A stretch of DNA of 64,000 nt from Pseudomonas sp. IB20 (GTDB taxonomy: Bacteria > Pseudomonadota > Gammaproteobacteria > Pseudomonadales > Pseudomonadaceae), in contig NZ_CP046103.1 of assembly GCF_009707325.1 (NCBI RefSeq), positions 5,246,808 to 5,310,807 of the forward strand, in the 5' to 3' direction. Below are positions 53,311 to 61,377 of the stretch, in pieces; position 1 is the first letter of the stretch, and each line of letters opens with the position of its first letter. The position numbers were made by a program, and so were the translations under genes. The notes beneath the pieces were generated by a model. That model saw nothing but the letters and a program-made list of their open reading frames with translations, was not told where the DNA came from and searched no databases.

Positions 53311-53568
53311 TTAACCGGCGAGTTGACCAACGAAGGGGTTCGCGAAGGTGAAGAACAGAGCGATACCAACACCGATCATGGTCACAGCGTCGAGCAGGCC
53401 GGCAACGATGAACATTTTAACTTGCAGCATTGGCACCATTTCTGGCTGACGCGCTGCGCCTTCCAGGAACTTGCCGCCGAGCAGGCCGAAACCAATGGCA
53501 GTACCCAGGGCGCCCAGGCCGATCAACAGTGCAACAGCGATAGCGGTTAGACCAACTACAGTTTCCAT
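53311..53568 (-). CDS. atpE: ATP synthase Fo c subunit
   Basis: The product is the 85-residue hairpin forming the rotor ring. The first helix is Gly/Ala-rich ([18 protein letters not shown]), the loop is the polar ARQPE, and the second helix carries the proton-binding Asp60 in [12 protein letters not shown]. Gaps of 133 bases to atpB and 56 to atpF are typical, since atpE is often translated most strongly. Confidence 0.97.
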
Positions 53569-53701
53569 CTTTCCTCCCGACTTTTACGTCGTATGGTTTA
53601 GGTTTTTTAGATTTTAAAGCGGTAAAACAAATCGTTTCATAGCCCTGTTGGGCCACCTTCCCGTGTTACCGGGAAGGACATCAGACTAGTCGAGACTGGT
53701 C

Positions 53702-54571
53702 TTAATGGTTCTCTTCGTGCGCCATCGACAGGTAGACGATGGTCAGCATCATGAAGATGAAGGCCTGCAGGGTGATGATCAGGATGTGGAACACAGCCCA
53801 CGCCCACTGCAGAACAATGCCCAGGCCGCTAAGCCAGAGCAGGCCGCTGCCGAACATCACAGCGATCAGAATGAACACCAGCTCGCCGGCATACATGTTG
53901 CCGAACAGTCGCAGGGCCAGGGAAATTGGCTTGGCGATCAGGGTCACAAATTCCAGCAGGAAGTTCACCGGGATCAGCAGGGCTTGAACAAAGATGTTCT
54001 TGCTGCCGAACGGGTGCAGGGTCAGTTCGCCGATGAAACCGCCGATGCCCTTGATCTTGATGCTGTAGAAAATGATCAACGCGAACACCGACAGGGCCAT
54101 GCCCAGGGTAGCGTTCGGGTCAGTAGTCGATACGGCACGGAATGGAATGTGCGGGTCGCCGGAAATCGCCATGGCCAACTGAGGAATCCAGTCCACCGGG
54201 ATCAGGTCGACGGCGTTCATCAGGAACACCCAGACGAAGATGGTCAGTGCCAGCGGCGCAATCACCGGGCTGCGGCCATGGAAGCTGTCTTTCACGCTGC
54301 CATCGACGAATTCGACCAATACTTCAACGAAGTTCTGCAAAGCACCTGGCTGACCGGAAGTCGCCTTCTTTGCCGCCATGCGGAAAATCAGGACGAAGAT
54401 CAGACCCAATGCGACCGACCAGCCCAGAGTATCCAGGTGGAAAGCCCAGAAGCCCATTTCTTTGGCTTCTGCTGCGGAGTGGGCGAAGCCCCAGCCGCCG
54501 TTGGGAAGCTGACCGAAGGTCAGGTTCTGCAAGTGGTGCTGGATATAGCCCGAAGCGGTTGTTTCTGCCAT
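53702..54571 (-). CDS. atpB: ATP synthase Fo a subunit
   Basis: The product is the 289-residue proton-channel subunit with five or six membrane helices. The essential Arg lies in KPISLALRLFGNMYAGE; GSVKDSFHGRSPVIAPLALT and QAFIFMMLTIVYLSMAHEE are also typical. It works against the c ring to convert proton flow into rotation. It follows atpI by 16 bases. Confidence 0.97.
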   Translation of the reverse strand: MAETTASGYIQHHLQNLTFGQLPNGGWGFAHSAAEAKEMGFWAFHLDTLGWSVALGLIFVLIFRMAAKKATSGQPGALQNFVEVLVEFVDGSVKDSFHGRSPVIAPLALTIFVWVFLMNAVDLIPVDWIPQLAMAISGDPHIPFRAVSTTDPNATLGMALSVFALIIFYSIKIKGIGGFIGELTLHPFGSKNIFVQALLIPVNFLLEFVTLIAKPISLALRLFGNMYAGELVFILIAVMFGSGLLWLSGLGIVLQWAWAVFHILIITLQAFIFMMLTIVYLSMAHEENH

Positions 54572-54587
54572 GGTTGCCTCAAACGCC

Positions 54588-54995
54588 CTAAGGTTTCGAA
54601 AGTCTTGTTTTCATTAGCAGGGGAGCGAACCAGCTGACCAGTTGGGTCAACACGAAGACGCCGAATACAGCCAGCGGCGCCAATGGCTTCACACCTGCAA
54701 AGGTCAGTGCAAACAGCACTGCCGTCAAAATCAGTTTCCCTGCTTCGCCGGCATAAAAAGACCGGACGATAGCCTGGGCTGCTCGGGCGCCGGAAAACCG
54801 AAAGGCCCTATGAGCAAAATACATATTGGGCAGCAAGGCTATCAGGCCTCCGCAGAGTCCTGAATATCCGGCTACGACTCCATGCCAATACCAAAGCGCC
54901 AATGCGGCGATCAGCAAAATAACAAATTGAGCCAATAAAACCGGGAAAACGGCCAAGCGATGGAACGGCAACGTGTTTGGCGTGCGGGTTTCCAT
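54588..54995 (-). CDS. atpI: ATP synthase assembly protein I
   Basis: The product is a 135-residue small membrane protein with four hydrophobic segments (FPVLLAQFVILLIAALALW, GLCGGLIALLPNMYFAHRAF and two more). AtpI proteins help assemble the c ring and are the usual first gene of the atp operon. ATG 54995 has GAGGAG 8 bases upstream; the preceding in-frame GTG 54998 is less well placed. Confidence 0.9.
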   Translation of the reverse strand: METRTPNTLPFHRLAVFPVLLAQFVILLIAALALWYWHGVVAGYSGLCGGLIALLPNMYFAHRAFRFSGARAAQAIVRSFYAGEAGKLILTAVLFALTFAGVKPLAPLAVFGVFVLTQLVSWFAPLLMKTRLSKP

Positions 54996-55072
54996 CACTC
55001 TTGCTCCTCAATGGTCGGCTGCCGAGAATCAATAACTTGGCATAATTTGTGCCGACAAAATGCGCGCAGAGT

Positions 55073-55094
55073 ATAGGGGCGGTTCTGCCCCTAT
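55073..55094. repeat. Inverted repeat in the parB-atpI gap
   Basis: ATAGGGGC and GCCCCTAT, perfect 8-base arms around GGTTCT, lie 49 bases beyond parB and 78 before atpI. No T-run follows, so it is either a weak terminator of the mnmG-parB unit or an element of the atp promoter region. Confidence 0.5.
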
Positions 55095-55143
55095 TCAACT
55101 GTCAGGTAGTGTTTTCCGATCACACGCTACATAAGCAAATGTT

Positions 55144-56016
55144 TCAGCGGATGTGGGCAAGGACGCCCTGAAGCTCATCGAGTGAGTTATATCCGATGAC
55201 TAATTGCCCCTTGCCTTTCTTGCCGTGGCGAATTTGCACCGCAGAGCCCAGGCGCTCAGCCAGGCGCTGCTCGAGGCGCGCGATGTCCGGATCAGGTTTG
55301 GCGGTTTCGACCGGTGCAGGTTTACCGCTGAGCCATTGGCGAACTAAAGCCTCAGTCTGACGAACGGTAAGGCCTCGTGCGACAACGTGTCGCGCCCCTT
55401 CAACCTGTTGATTTTCCGGCAAACCGAGCAAAGCACGGGCATGACCCATTTCCAGGTCGCCATGGGACAGCATGGTCTTGATGACTTCCGGCAGCGCAAT
55501 CAGGCGCAACAAGTTGGACACGGTCACGCGGGACTTGCCCACTGCATCCGCGACTTCCTGCTGAGTCAGTTTGAATTCCTGCTGCAAACGCTGCAGGGCG
55601 ATCGCTTCCTCGATTGGATTGAGGTCTTCACGCTGGATGTTCTCGATCAACGCCATGGCGATGGCGGTTTCGTCCGGCACATCGCGCACCATCGCCGGGA
55701 TGGTGTCCTTGCCGGCCTGTTGGCTGGCACGCCAGCGGCGTTCACCGGCGATGATTTCAAAGCGACCACCGCCAATCGGGCGGACCACGATCGGCTGCAT
55801 CACGCCCTGGGCCTTGATCGAATTGGCCAGTTCTTCCAGCGCCTGGGGGTCCATGTCCCGGCGTGGCTGGTATTTGCCGCGCTGGATCAGGTCCAGCGGC
55901 AGGTGTTGCAGCTCGCGCTCGTCGGCCTGCACCGCTTGTTCTTCAAGCGAAGTGACAGTCGGACCACTCAGCAGTGCATCCAGTCCACGTCCGAGACCTC
56001 GTTTCTTGACGGCCAT
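55144..56016 (-). CDS. parB: Chromosome partition protein ParB
   Basis: The product is a 290-residue CTP-dependent DNA clamp that loads at parS. N-terminal RGLGRGLDALL binds ParA. The ParB/Srx domain has GKYQPRRDMDPQALEELA and the CTP-site motif AGERRWRASQQAG near residue 92. The helix-turn-helix region is KLTQQEVADAVGKSRVTVSN, with a dimerising C-terminus. It works with ParA to move the origin region. A candidate parS is in this window at 11062. Confidence 0.96.
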   Translation of the reverse strand: MAVKKRGLGRGLDALLSGPTVTSLEEQAVQADERELQHLPLDLIQRGKYQPRRDMDPQALEELANSIKAQGVMQPIVVRPIGGGRFEIIAGERRWRASQQAGKDTIPAMVRDVPDETAIAMALIENIQREDLNPIEEAIALQRLQQEFKLTQQEVADAVGKSRVTVSNLLRLIALPEVIKTMLSHGDLEMGHARALLGLPENQQVEGARHVVARGLTVRQTEALVRQWLSGKPAPVETAKPDPDIARLEQRLAERLGSAVQIRHGKKGKGQLVIGYNSLDELQGVLAHIR

Positions 56017-56025
56017 GGGGGTTCC

Positions 56026-56823
56026 TTAAGTTGGCTGGGCTGCAGCGGTGCGTGAGTTACGGCGTTGACGGCGAACCATCTCGCCAGCCAGCGCCAGGTA
56101 GGCAATGGCTCCACGCGATGATTTGTCGTACGCCAGCGCGGGCATGCCATAGCTTGGCGCTTCGGCCAAACGGATGTTGCGTGGGATCACGGTGTCGTAA
56201 AGCTGTTCGCCAAAGTGTTCCTTGAGCTGCGCCGACACATCGTTCATCAGGCTCAGGCGCGGGTCGTACATGGTCCGCAGCAGGCCTTCGATTTTCAGGT
56301 TGGGGTTGAGCAACTCAGCGATACGCTTGATGTTATCCACAAGGTCGCTCAAGCCTTCGAGCGCGAAGTACTCGCACTGCATGGGGATAATCACCCCATC
56401 TGCCGCGACCAAAGCGTTCAACGTGAGCATCGACAGCGACGGAGGGCAGTCGATCAAAATGTAATCGTAGTTCTCGCGGATCGGCGCCAGGGCGCTGCGC
56501 AGACGGCTTTCTTTCATCTGCATTTCCAGCAGCACCACTTCCGCCGCGGTCAAATCGCGGTTGGCCGGCAGCAGTTGATAACCGCCGTGCTCGGAGTAGT
56601 GCATGGCCTGGGCCAGGTCGCACTCGCCAATCAGCAAGTCATAGACCGAGTTTTCCAGGCCGTGTTTATCCACACCGCTACCCATGGTGGCGTTGCCCTG
56701 TGGATCGAGATCGATCAACAGCACCCGGCGCTTGGTCGCGACCAGGGATGCTGCGAGGTTGATGCAGGTGGTGGTTTTGCCCACGCCACCTTTCTGGTTC
56801 GCTATCGCGAATACCTTAGCCAT
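56026..56823 (-). CDS. parA: Chromosome partition ATPase ParA (Soj)
   Basis: The product is a 265-residue deviant Walker ATPase. KGGVGKTTTCINLA at residues 10-23 is the deviant P-loop; LIDLDPQGNAT and LIDCPPSLSML are the Walker A' and B regions. It binds the nucleoid as a dimer and is released by ParB. The start was set at MAKVFAIANQKGG. It follows rsmG by 18 bases and precedes parB by 9, as one operon with mnmG. Confidence 0.96.
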   Translation of the reverse strand: MAKVFAIANQKGGVGKTTTCINLAASLVATKRRVLLIDLDPQGNATMGSGVDKHGLENSVYDLLIGECDLAQAMHYSEHGGYQLLPANRDLTAAEVVLLEMQMKESRLRSALAPIRENYDYILIDCPPSLSMLTLNALVAADGVIIPMQCEYFALEGLSDLVDNIKRIAELLNPNLKIEGLLRTMYDPRLSLMNDVSAQLKEHFGEQLYDTVIPRNIRLAEAPSYGMPALAYDKSSRGAIAYLALAGEMVRRQRRNSRTAAAQPT

Positions 56824-56841
56824 TCTTGCTTGTGTTCCCAA

Positions 56842-57486
56842 TCATGCCGTGCGGCGCAGTATCAGCAGATGGCGTTGGCCTTGGCAACCGGGTACGGCCA
56901 AGGCGTGTTCGCTATCGAGGTGGAAGTCTGCCGGCAATGCTAACAGCTCGTCGCTTGGATGAACGCCCTTCATTGCCAGCCAACGGGTGTCGCGGTCGCC
57001 TAAGTGGCGGGTCCAGTTGCTGAAGTTCTCCATGCTGCTGAATGCCCGGGAAACAATTCCGTTGAAGGGCTGCTGCGGCGTGAAGGCTTCGACGCGACTG
57101 TGGATAACTTGAAGGTTATCCAGCTTGAGTTCGAGTTTGACCTGGGTCAGGAAGCGGGTTTTCTTGCCGTTGCTGTCCAGGCACGTGACTTGCGACTCTG
57201 GAAACAGGATGGCCAACGGGATGCCAGGCATGCCGCCGCCACTGCCAACGTCCAGCCAGCGGCCGTTTTCGATAAACGGCATCACGCTCAGGCTGTCGAG
57301 CAAATGACGCGAGACCATTTCGTTCGGGTCGCGCACCGCCGTCAGGTTGTAAGCCTTGTTCCATTTGATCAACAGGGCCAGGTAGCCCAGCAGCAACTCA
57401 TGCTGGGCATCGGTCAAGTGCACACCCAACTGGCGTGCACCTGTGGATAACTCTTCGGCGTGTTGCGAGGTGACCAACGAACTCAA
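56842..57486 (-). CDS. rsmG: 16S rRNA 7-methylguanosine methyltransferase RsmG
   Basis: The product is a 214-residue SAM methyltransferase modifying G527 of 16S rRNA (E. coli numbering). Motifs: SAM-binding LDVGSGGGMPGIPLAI near residue 78, the conserved NLTAVRDPNEMVSRHLLDSL, and VSRAFSSMENFSNW. Its start overlaps the mnmG stop by 4 bases, so translation is coupled. Confidence 0.96.
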   Translation of the reverse strand: MSSLVTSQHAEELSTGARQLGVHLTDAQHELLLGYLALLIKWNKAYNLTAVRDPNEMVSRHLLDSLSVMPFIENGRWLDVGSGGGMPGIPLAILFPESQVTCLDSNGKKTRFLTQVKLELKLDNLQVIHSRVEAFTPQQPFNGIVSRAFSSMENFSNWTRHLGDRDTRWLAMKGVHPSDELLALPADFHLDSEHALAVPGCQGQRHLLILRRTA

Positions 57487-59378
57487 GCGCTTTGCTCCAA
57501 CTGACGGCCCGCGCCGCGTTTTTTCAAATGAATCATCAACAGCGAAATGGCTGCCGGGGTGACGCCGGGAATACGTGAAGCCTGGCCGAGTGTCTCCGGC
57601 CGAGTTATCCCCAGCTTGCTTTGGATTTCTTTCGACAGCCCGGAAATCCCGGTGTAGTCGATATCCACAGGCAGCTTGGTGTCTTCACTGGCGCGCAGGC
57701 GAGCGATCTCATCCTGTTGGCGGTCAATGTAACCGGCGTATTTGGTCTTGATTTCAACTTGCTCGGCGACCTGTGGGTCTTCTGCGCCGTGGCCAGTCAC
57801 TTCGACCAAACCAGCGTAGTCGATTTCCGGACGGGACAGCAGGTTTAGCAAGTTGTATTCGTGGGTCAGCGGCGTGCCGAATTTTTCGGCAATCGCGTCG
57901 CCCTGCTCGGTGCCCGGGCGAACCCAGGTACTTTTCAGGCGCTGCTCTTCCAGCGTGATGCTTTCGCGTTTTTTGCAGAAAGCGGCCCAGCGTGCGTCAT
58001 CGACCAAGCCCAACTCGCGACCTTTTTCGGTCAGGCGTAGGTCGGCGTTGTCTTCACGCAGGATCAGGCGATATTCCGCCCGGGAGGTGAACATCCGGTA
58101 CGGTTCCTGGGTGCCCAGGGTAATCAGGTCGTCAACCAACACGCCGATGTACGCCTCATCGCGACGCGGGCACCAGCTGTCTTTGCCCTGTGCACGCAGT
58201 GCCGCGTTGGTCCCGGCCAGCAAACCTTGGGCGCCGGCTTCTTCGTAACCGGTGGTGCCGTTGATTTGCCCAGCGAAGAACAGGCCGCCGATCACTTTGG
58301 TTTCCAGGCTGTACTTGAGGTCACGCGGGTCGAAGTAGTCGTACTCGATGGCGTAGCCAGGGCGAACGATGTGCGCGTTTTCCATACCGCGAATCGACTG
58401 CACGATCTGGATTTGCACGTCGAACGGCAGGGACGTGGAAATTCCGTTCGGGTACAGCTCGTGAGTGGTCAAGCCTTCGGGTTCGATGAAGACTTGGTGG
58501 CTTTCCTTGTCGGCAAAGCGGTGGATCTTGTCTTCAATCGATGGGCAGTAACGCGGGCCAATGCCTTCGATCACCCCGGAATACATCGGCGAACGGTCGA
58601 GGTTCGCGGCAATGATTTCGTGGGTTCGGGCGTTGGTGTGGGTAATCCAGCAGCTCACCTGTTTGGGGTGCTGCTCTTTGGAACCCATGAACGACATCAC
58701 CGGGATCGGTGTATCGCCGGCTTGTTCGGTCATCACCGAGAAATCCACAGAACGCCCGTCGATACGCGGCGGGGTCCCGGTTTTCAGGCGGCCGACGCGC
58801 AGCGGCAATTCACGCAGGCGTTTTGCCAGGGCAATCGACGGCGGGTCACCAGCGCGGCCACCGGAATAGTTCTGCATACCGATGTGGATAAGTCCGCCGA
58901 GGAACGTACCGGTGGTCAACACCACGGATTCTGCGAGAAAACGCAGGCCCATTTGGGTGACTACACCGCGTACCTGATCCTGTTCGACGATCAGGTCATC
59001 CGCTGCTTGCTGAAATATCCACAGGTTCGGCTGGTTTTCCAGGGTTTCACGTACCGCGGCCTTGTACAGGATGCGGTCTGCCTGTGCCCGAGTAGCCCGT
59101 ACGGCCGGGCCTTTGCGGCTGTTGAGCACGCGAAATTGAATACCACCTTTGTCGGTAGCCGTGGCCATGACGCCGCCCAGGGCATCGATTTCCTTGACCA
59201 GGTGGCTTTTGCCGATCCCGCCAATGGCGGGGTTGCAACTCATGGCACCGAGGGTTTCCACGTTGTGCGTCAGCAACAGGGTTTTGACGCCCATGCGTGC
59301 TGAGGCCAGTGCTGCCTCGGTACCGGCATGACCGCCGCCGATGACGATCACTTCAAAACGGGAAGGGAAATCCACCAC
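57483..59378 (-). CDS. mnmG: tRNA uridine-5-carboxymethylaminomethyl modification enzyme MnmG
   Basis: The product is a 631-residue FAD enzyme (GidA) that with MnmE modifies wobble U34 of several tRNAs. The FAD motif VIGGGHAGTEAALASARMG is at the N-terminus, then ATDKGGIQFRVLNSRKGPAV, GRLKTGTPPRIDG, AGQINGTTGYEEAGAQGL and a C-terminal MnmE-binding domain. Standard length. First gene of mnmG-rsmG-parA-parB. Confidence 0.97.
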   Translation of the reverse strand: MVDFPSRFEVIVIGGGHAGTEAALASARMGVKTLLLTHNVETLGAMSCNPAIGGIGKSHLVKEIDALGGVMATATDKGGIQFRVLNSRKGPAVRATRAQADRILYKAAVRETLENQPNLWIFQQAADDLIVEQDQVRGVVTQMGLRFLAESVVLTTGTFLGGLIHIGMQNYSGGRAGDPPSIALAKRLRELPLRVGRLKTGTPPRIDGRSVDFSVMTEQAGDTPIPVMSFMGSKEQHPKQVSCWITHTNARTHEIIAANLDRSPMYSGVIEGIGPRYCPSIEDKIHRFADKESHQVFIEPEGLTTHELYPNGISTSLPFDVQIQIVQSIRGMENAHIVRPGYAIEYDYFDPRDLKYSLETKVIGGLFFAGQINGTTGYEEAGAQGLLAGTNAALRAQGKDSWCPRRDEAYIGVLVDDLITLGTQEPYRMFTSRAEYRLILREDNADLRLTEKGRELGLVDDARWAAFCKKRESITLEEQRLKSTWVRPGTEQGDAIAEKFGTPLTHEYNLLNLLSRPEIDYAGLVEVTGHGAEDPQVAEQVEIKTKYAGYIDRQQDEIARLRASEDTKLPVDIDYTGISGLSKEIQSKLGITRPETLGQASRIPGVTPAAISLLMIHLKKRGAGRQLEQSA

Positions 59379-59927
59379 GCACCTCGTGCCTGCTTATGTA
59401 GGTAATTAGGAATTGATTGGTTGAGCTGGTTTTAGAGCAATGGCCGCAAGTATAGGGACTTAGCCCTTCCTAAAGAACCCTTTGCACAAAATTTAACCAG
59501 CTGTGGATGAATCACAGACAATAGAAATTAAAAGAGAGAACTTTATAAGCTCTTTGTTTTTATGTTTATTTCTACTGAGCCTACTTTCTGTGGATAGATC
59601 TCTACAGCCCTTTATTTACGTTGTGTACAGAGATTCAAAAGTCTGTGGTCATGTGCCAATGAGGCCCTTGGATAAGTGCTTTAAGCCTGTGGATTAAACA
59701 GGTGGTTATCCACAAGGGGGTTTTTACTCAGGTTTCAAGCCCTGTTATCAACTGGGCACAGGGGCGGTTATTCACAGGGCTTAATCCACAGAAAAGTGCT
59801 CACGCGACCAAATAACGCCCACGCAAAAACCGCCACAACCTGGGTGGTGAATCAGAAGATGCAATGGAATGCCCTCAAGCGGGCGAAACAGACAGGCGCG
59901 AATGGCCTGTCTGTGGACAACGAAGGG
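59379..59927. other. mnmG-mnmE intergenic region with a DnaA-box cluster and AT-rich stretch
   Basis: This 549-base gap holds no convincing gene. It contains two consensus DnaA boxes, TTATCCACA (59706-59714) and TTATTCACA (59768-59776). Four one-mismatch boxes are at 59502-59510, 59589-59597, 59688-59696 (all inverted) and 59782-59790. Between them, about 59520-59580 is AT-rich (ACTTTATAAGCTCTTTGTTT). This is the layout of a replication-origin or DnaA-regulatory region. The recognised Pseudomonas origin, however, is near dnaA, beyond the right end. It also carries the mnmG promoter. Confidence 0.65.
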
Positions 59928-61298
59928 TTATTTACCGATACAGAAGCTGGAAAAGATCCGCCCCAGCAAATCATCTGAGCTGAATGCGCCAGTGATCTCA
60001 CCCAACAGCTGCTGCGCCTGACGTAAATCCTCAGCCAGCAGCTCCCCTGCCCCCGCCAAGGTCAGCTGTGCCCGACCGTGCTCCAACGCCGCGCTGGCAT
60101 GGCGTAGCGCCTCCAGGTGCCTGCGGCGTGCACTGAAGCTGCTTTCCGAGGTTTGCTCATAGCCCATGCAGGCCTTGAGGTGGTCGCGCAGCAATTCCAG
60201 ACCATCGCCGGCCGACTTTGCACTCAGGCTGATGGTGACGTGGCCATCCTCGCTGGTTTCCATGGCGATGGCTTCACCCGTCAGGTCGGCCTTGTTACGG
60301 ATCAACGTCACGTTGGCCGGGTCCGGCCGCTGCTCGAGGAATTCCGGCCACAAGGCAAAAGGATCCACAGCCTCTGGCGCCGTGGCATCCACCACCAGCA
60401 GCACCCGATCTGCTTCGCCAATGGCCTTGAGGGCGCGTTCTACCCCGATCTTTTCCACCTGGTCATCGGTGTCGCGCAAACCGGCAGTGTCGACCACGTG
60501 CAGCGGCATGCCGTCGATGTGGATATGTTCACGCAGAATATCCCGGGTGGTGCCGGCAATCTCGGTAACGATGGCCGCCTCGCGACCTGCCAGGGCATTC
60601 AGTAGGCTCGACTTGCCGGCATTCGGTCGGCCGGCAATCACCACCGTCATACCGTCACGCAGCAGGGCGCCCTGCCCAGCTTCGCGCAGCACAGTGGATA
60701 ACTCATCACGGACTTTATCCAGCATCGCCAGCACATGCCCATCGGCGAGGAAGTCGATTTCTTCCTCCGGAAAATCAATCGCGGCCTCGACGTAGATACG
60801 CAAGCTGATCAATTGCTCGGTCAGGTTATGCACACGCAATGAAAAGGCGCCCTGCAATGAGCGCAAAGCGTTGCGGGCTGCCTGTGCAGAACTCGCTTCG
60901 ATCAAGTCGGCAATGGCTTCAGCCTGGGCCAGGTCGAGTTTGTCATTCAGGAATGCACGCTCACTGAATTCTCCCGGACGCGCCAAGCGGCAACCCAACT
61001 GCAGGCAGCGCTGCAGCAACATATCCAGCACAACCGGGCCGCCGTGGCCCTGAAGTTCCAGCACATCTTCACCGGTGAACGAGTTGGGGCCGGGAAAATA
61101 CAGCGCCAAGCCTTCATCCAACACCGTTTCATCGGCATCCAGAAAGGGGCCGTAATGCGCGTATCGGGGTTTCAACTCGCGGCCGCTGATGGCCTGGGCT
61201 GCCACGCTGGCCAGCGGCCCGGAAATTCGAACGATACCGACACCGCCGCGACCTTGAGCGGTAGCGACAGCAGCGATGGTTTCACGAGGAGCGCTCAT
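59928..61298 (-). CDS. mnmE: tRNA modification GTPase MnmE
   Basis: The product is a 456-residue GTPase (TrmE) partnering MnmG in U34 modification. The N-terminal formyl-THF-binding domain begins ETIAAVATAQGRGGVGIVRI. The G domain has GRPNAGKSSLLNAL, DTAGLRDTDD and NKAD. The C-terminal Cys motif FCIGK is intact. It is separated from mnmG by the DnaA-box region and from yidC by a terminator. Confidence 0.97.
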   Translation of the reverse strand: MSAPRETIAAVATAQGRGGVGIVRISGPLASVAAQAISGRELKPRYAHYGPFLDADETVLDEGLALYFPGPNSFTGEDVLELQGHGGPVVLDMLLQRCLQLGCRLARPGEFSERAFLNDKLDLAQAEAIADLIEASSAQAARNALRSLQGAFSLRVHNLTEQLISLRIYVEAAIDFPEEEIDFLADGHVLAMLDKVRDELSTVLREAGQGALLRDGMTVVIAGRPNAGKSSLLNALAGREAAIVTEIAGTTRDILREHIHIDGMPLHVVDTAGLRDTDDQVEKIGVERALKAIGEADRVLLVVDATAPEAVDPFALWPEFLEQRPDPANVTLIRNKADLTGEAIAMETSEDGHVTISLSAKSAGDGLELLRDHLKACMGYEQTSESSFSARRRHLEALRHASAALEHGRAQLTLAGAGELLAEDLRQAQQLLGEITGAFSSDDLLGRIFSSFCIGK

Positions 61299-61330
61299 CA
61301 GCAGGTTCCAGAATAAAAGTGACGGAAAGC

Positions 61331-61355
61331 AAAACGCCCCACTAGGGGGCGTTTT
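61331..61355. terminator. Terminator between yidC and mnmE
   Basis: AAAACGCCCC and GGGGCGTTTT form a perfect 10-base stem around ACTAG. It lies just past the yidC stop on the minus strand and ends the rpmH-rnpA-yidD-yidC unit. Confidence 0.88.
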
Positions 61356-61377
61356 GAGTGGTTATCCACAGAGTAAA

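Noticed and set aside
59503..59697. Possible 64-codon gene in the mnmG-mnmE gap
   Set aside because: No ribosome binding site, no similarity recognised, and it overlaps the DnaA-box and AT-rich region.
60693..60703. AGTGGATAAC as a DnaA box in mnmE
   Set aside because: First base differs from TGTGGATAA, so it was not counted among the perfect nonamers.
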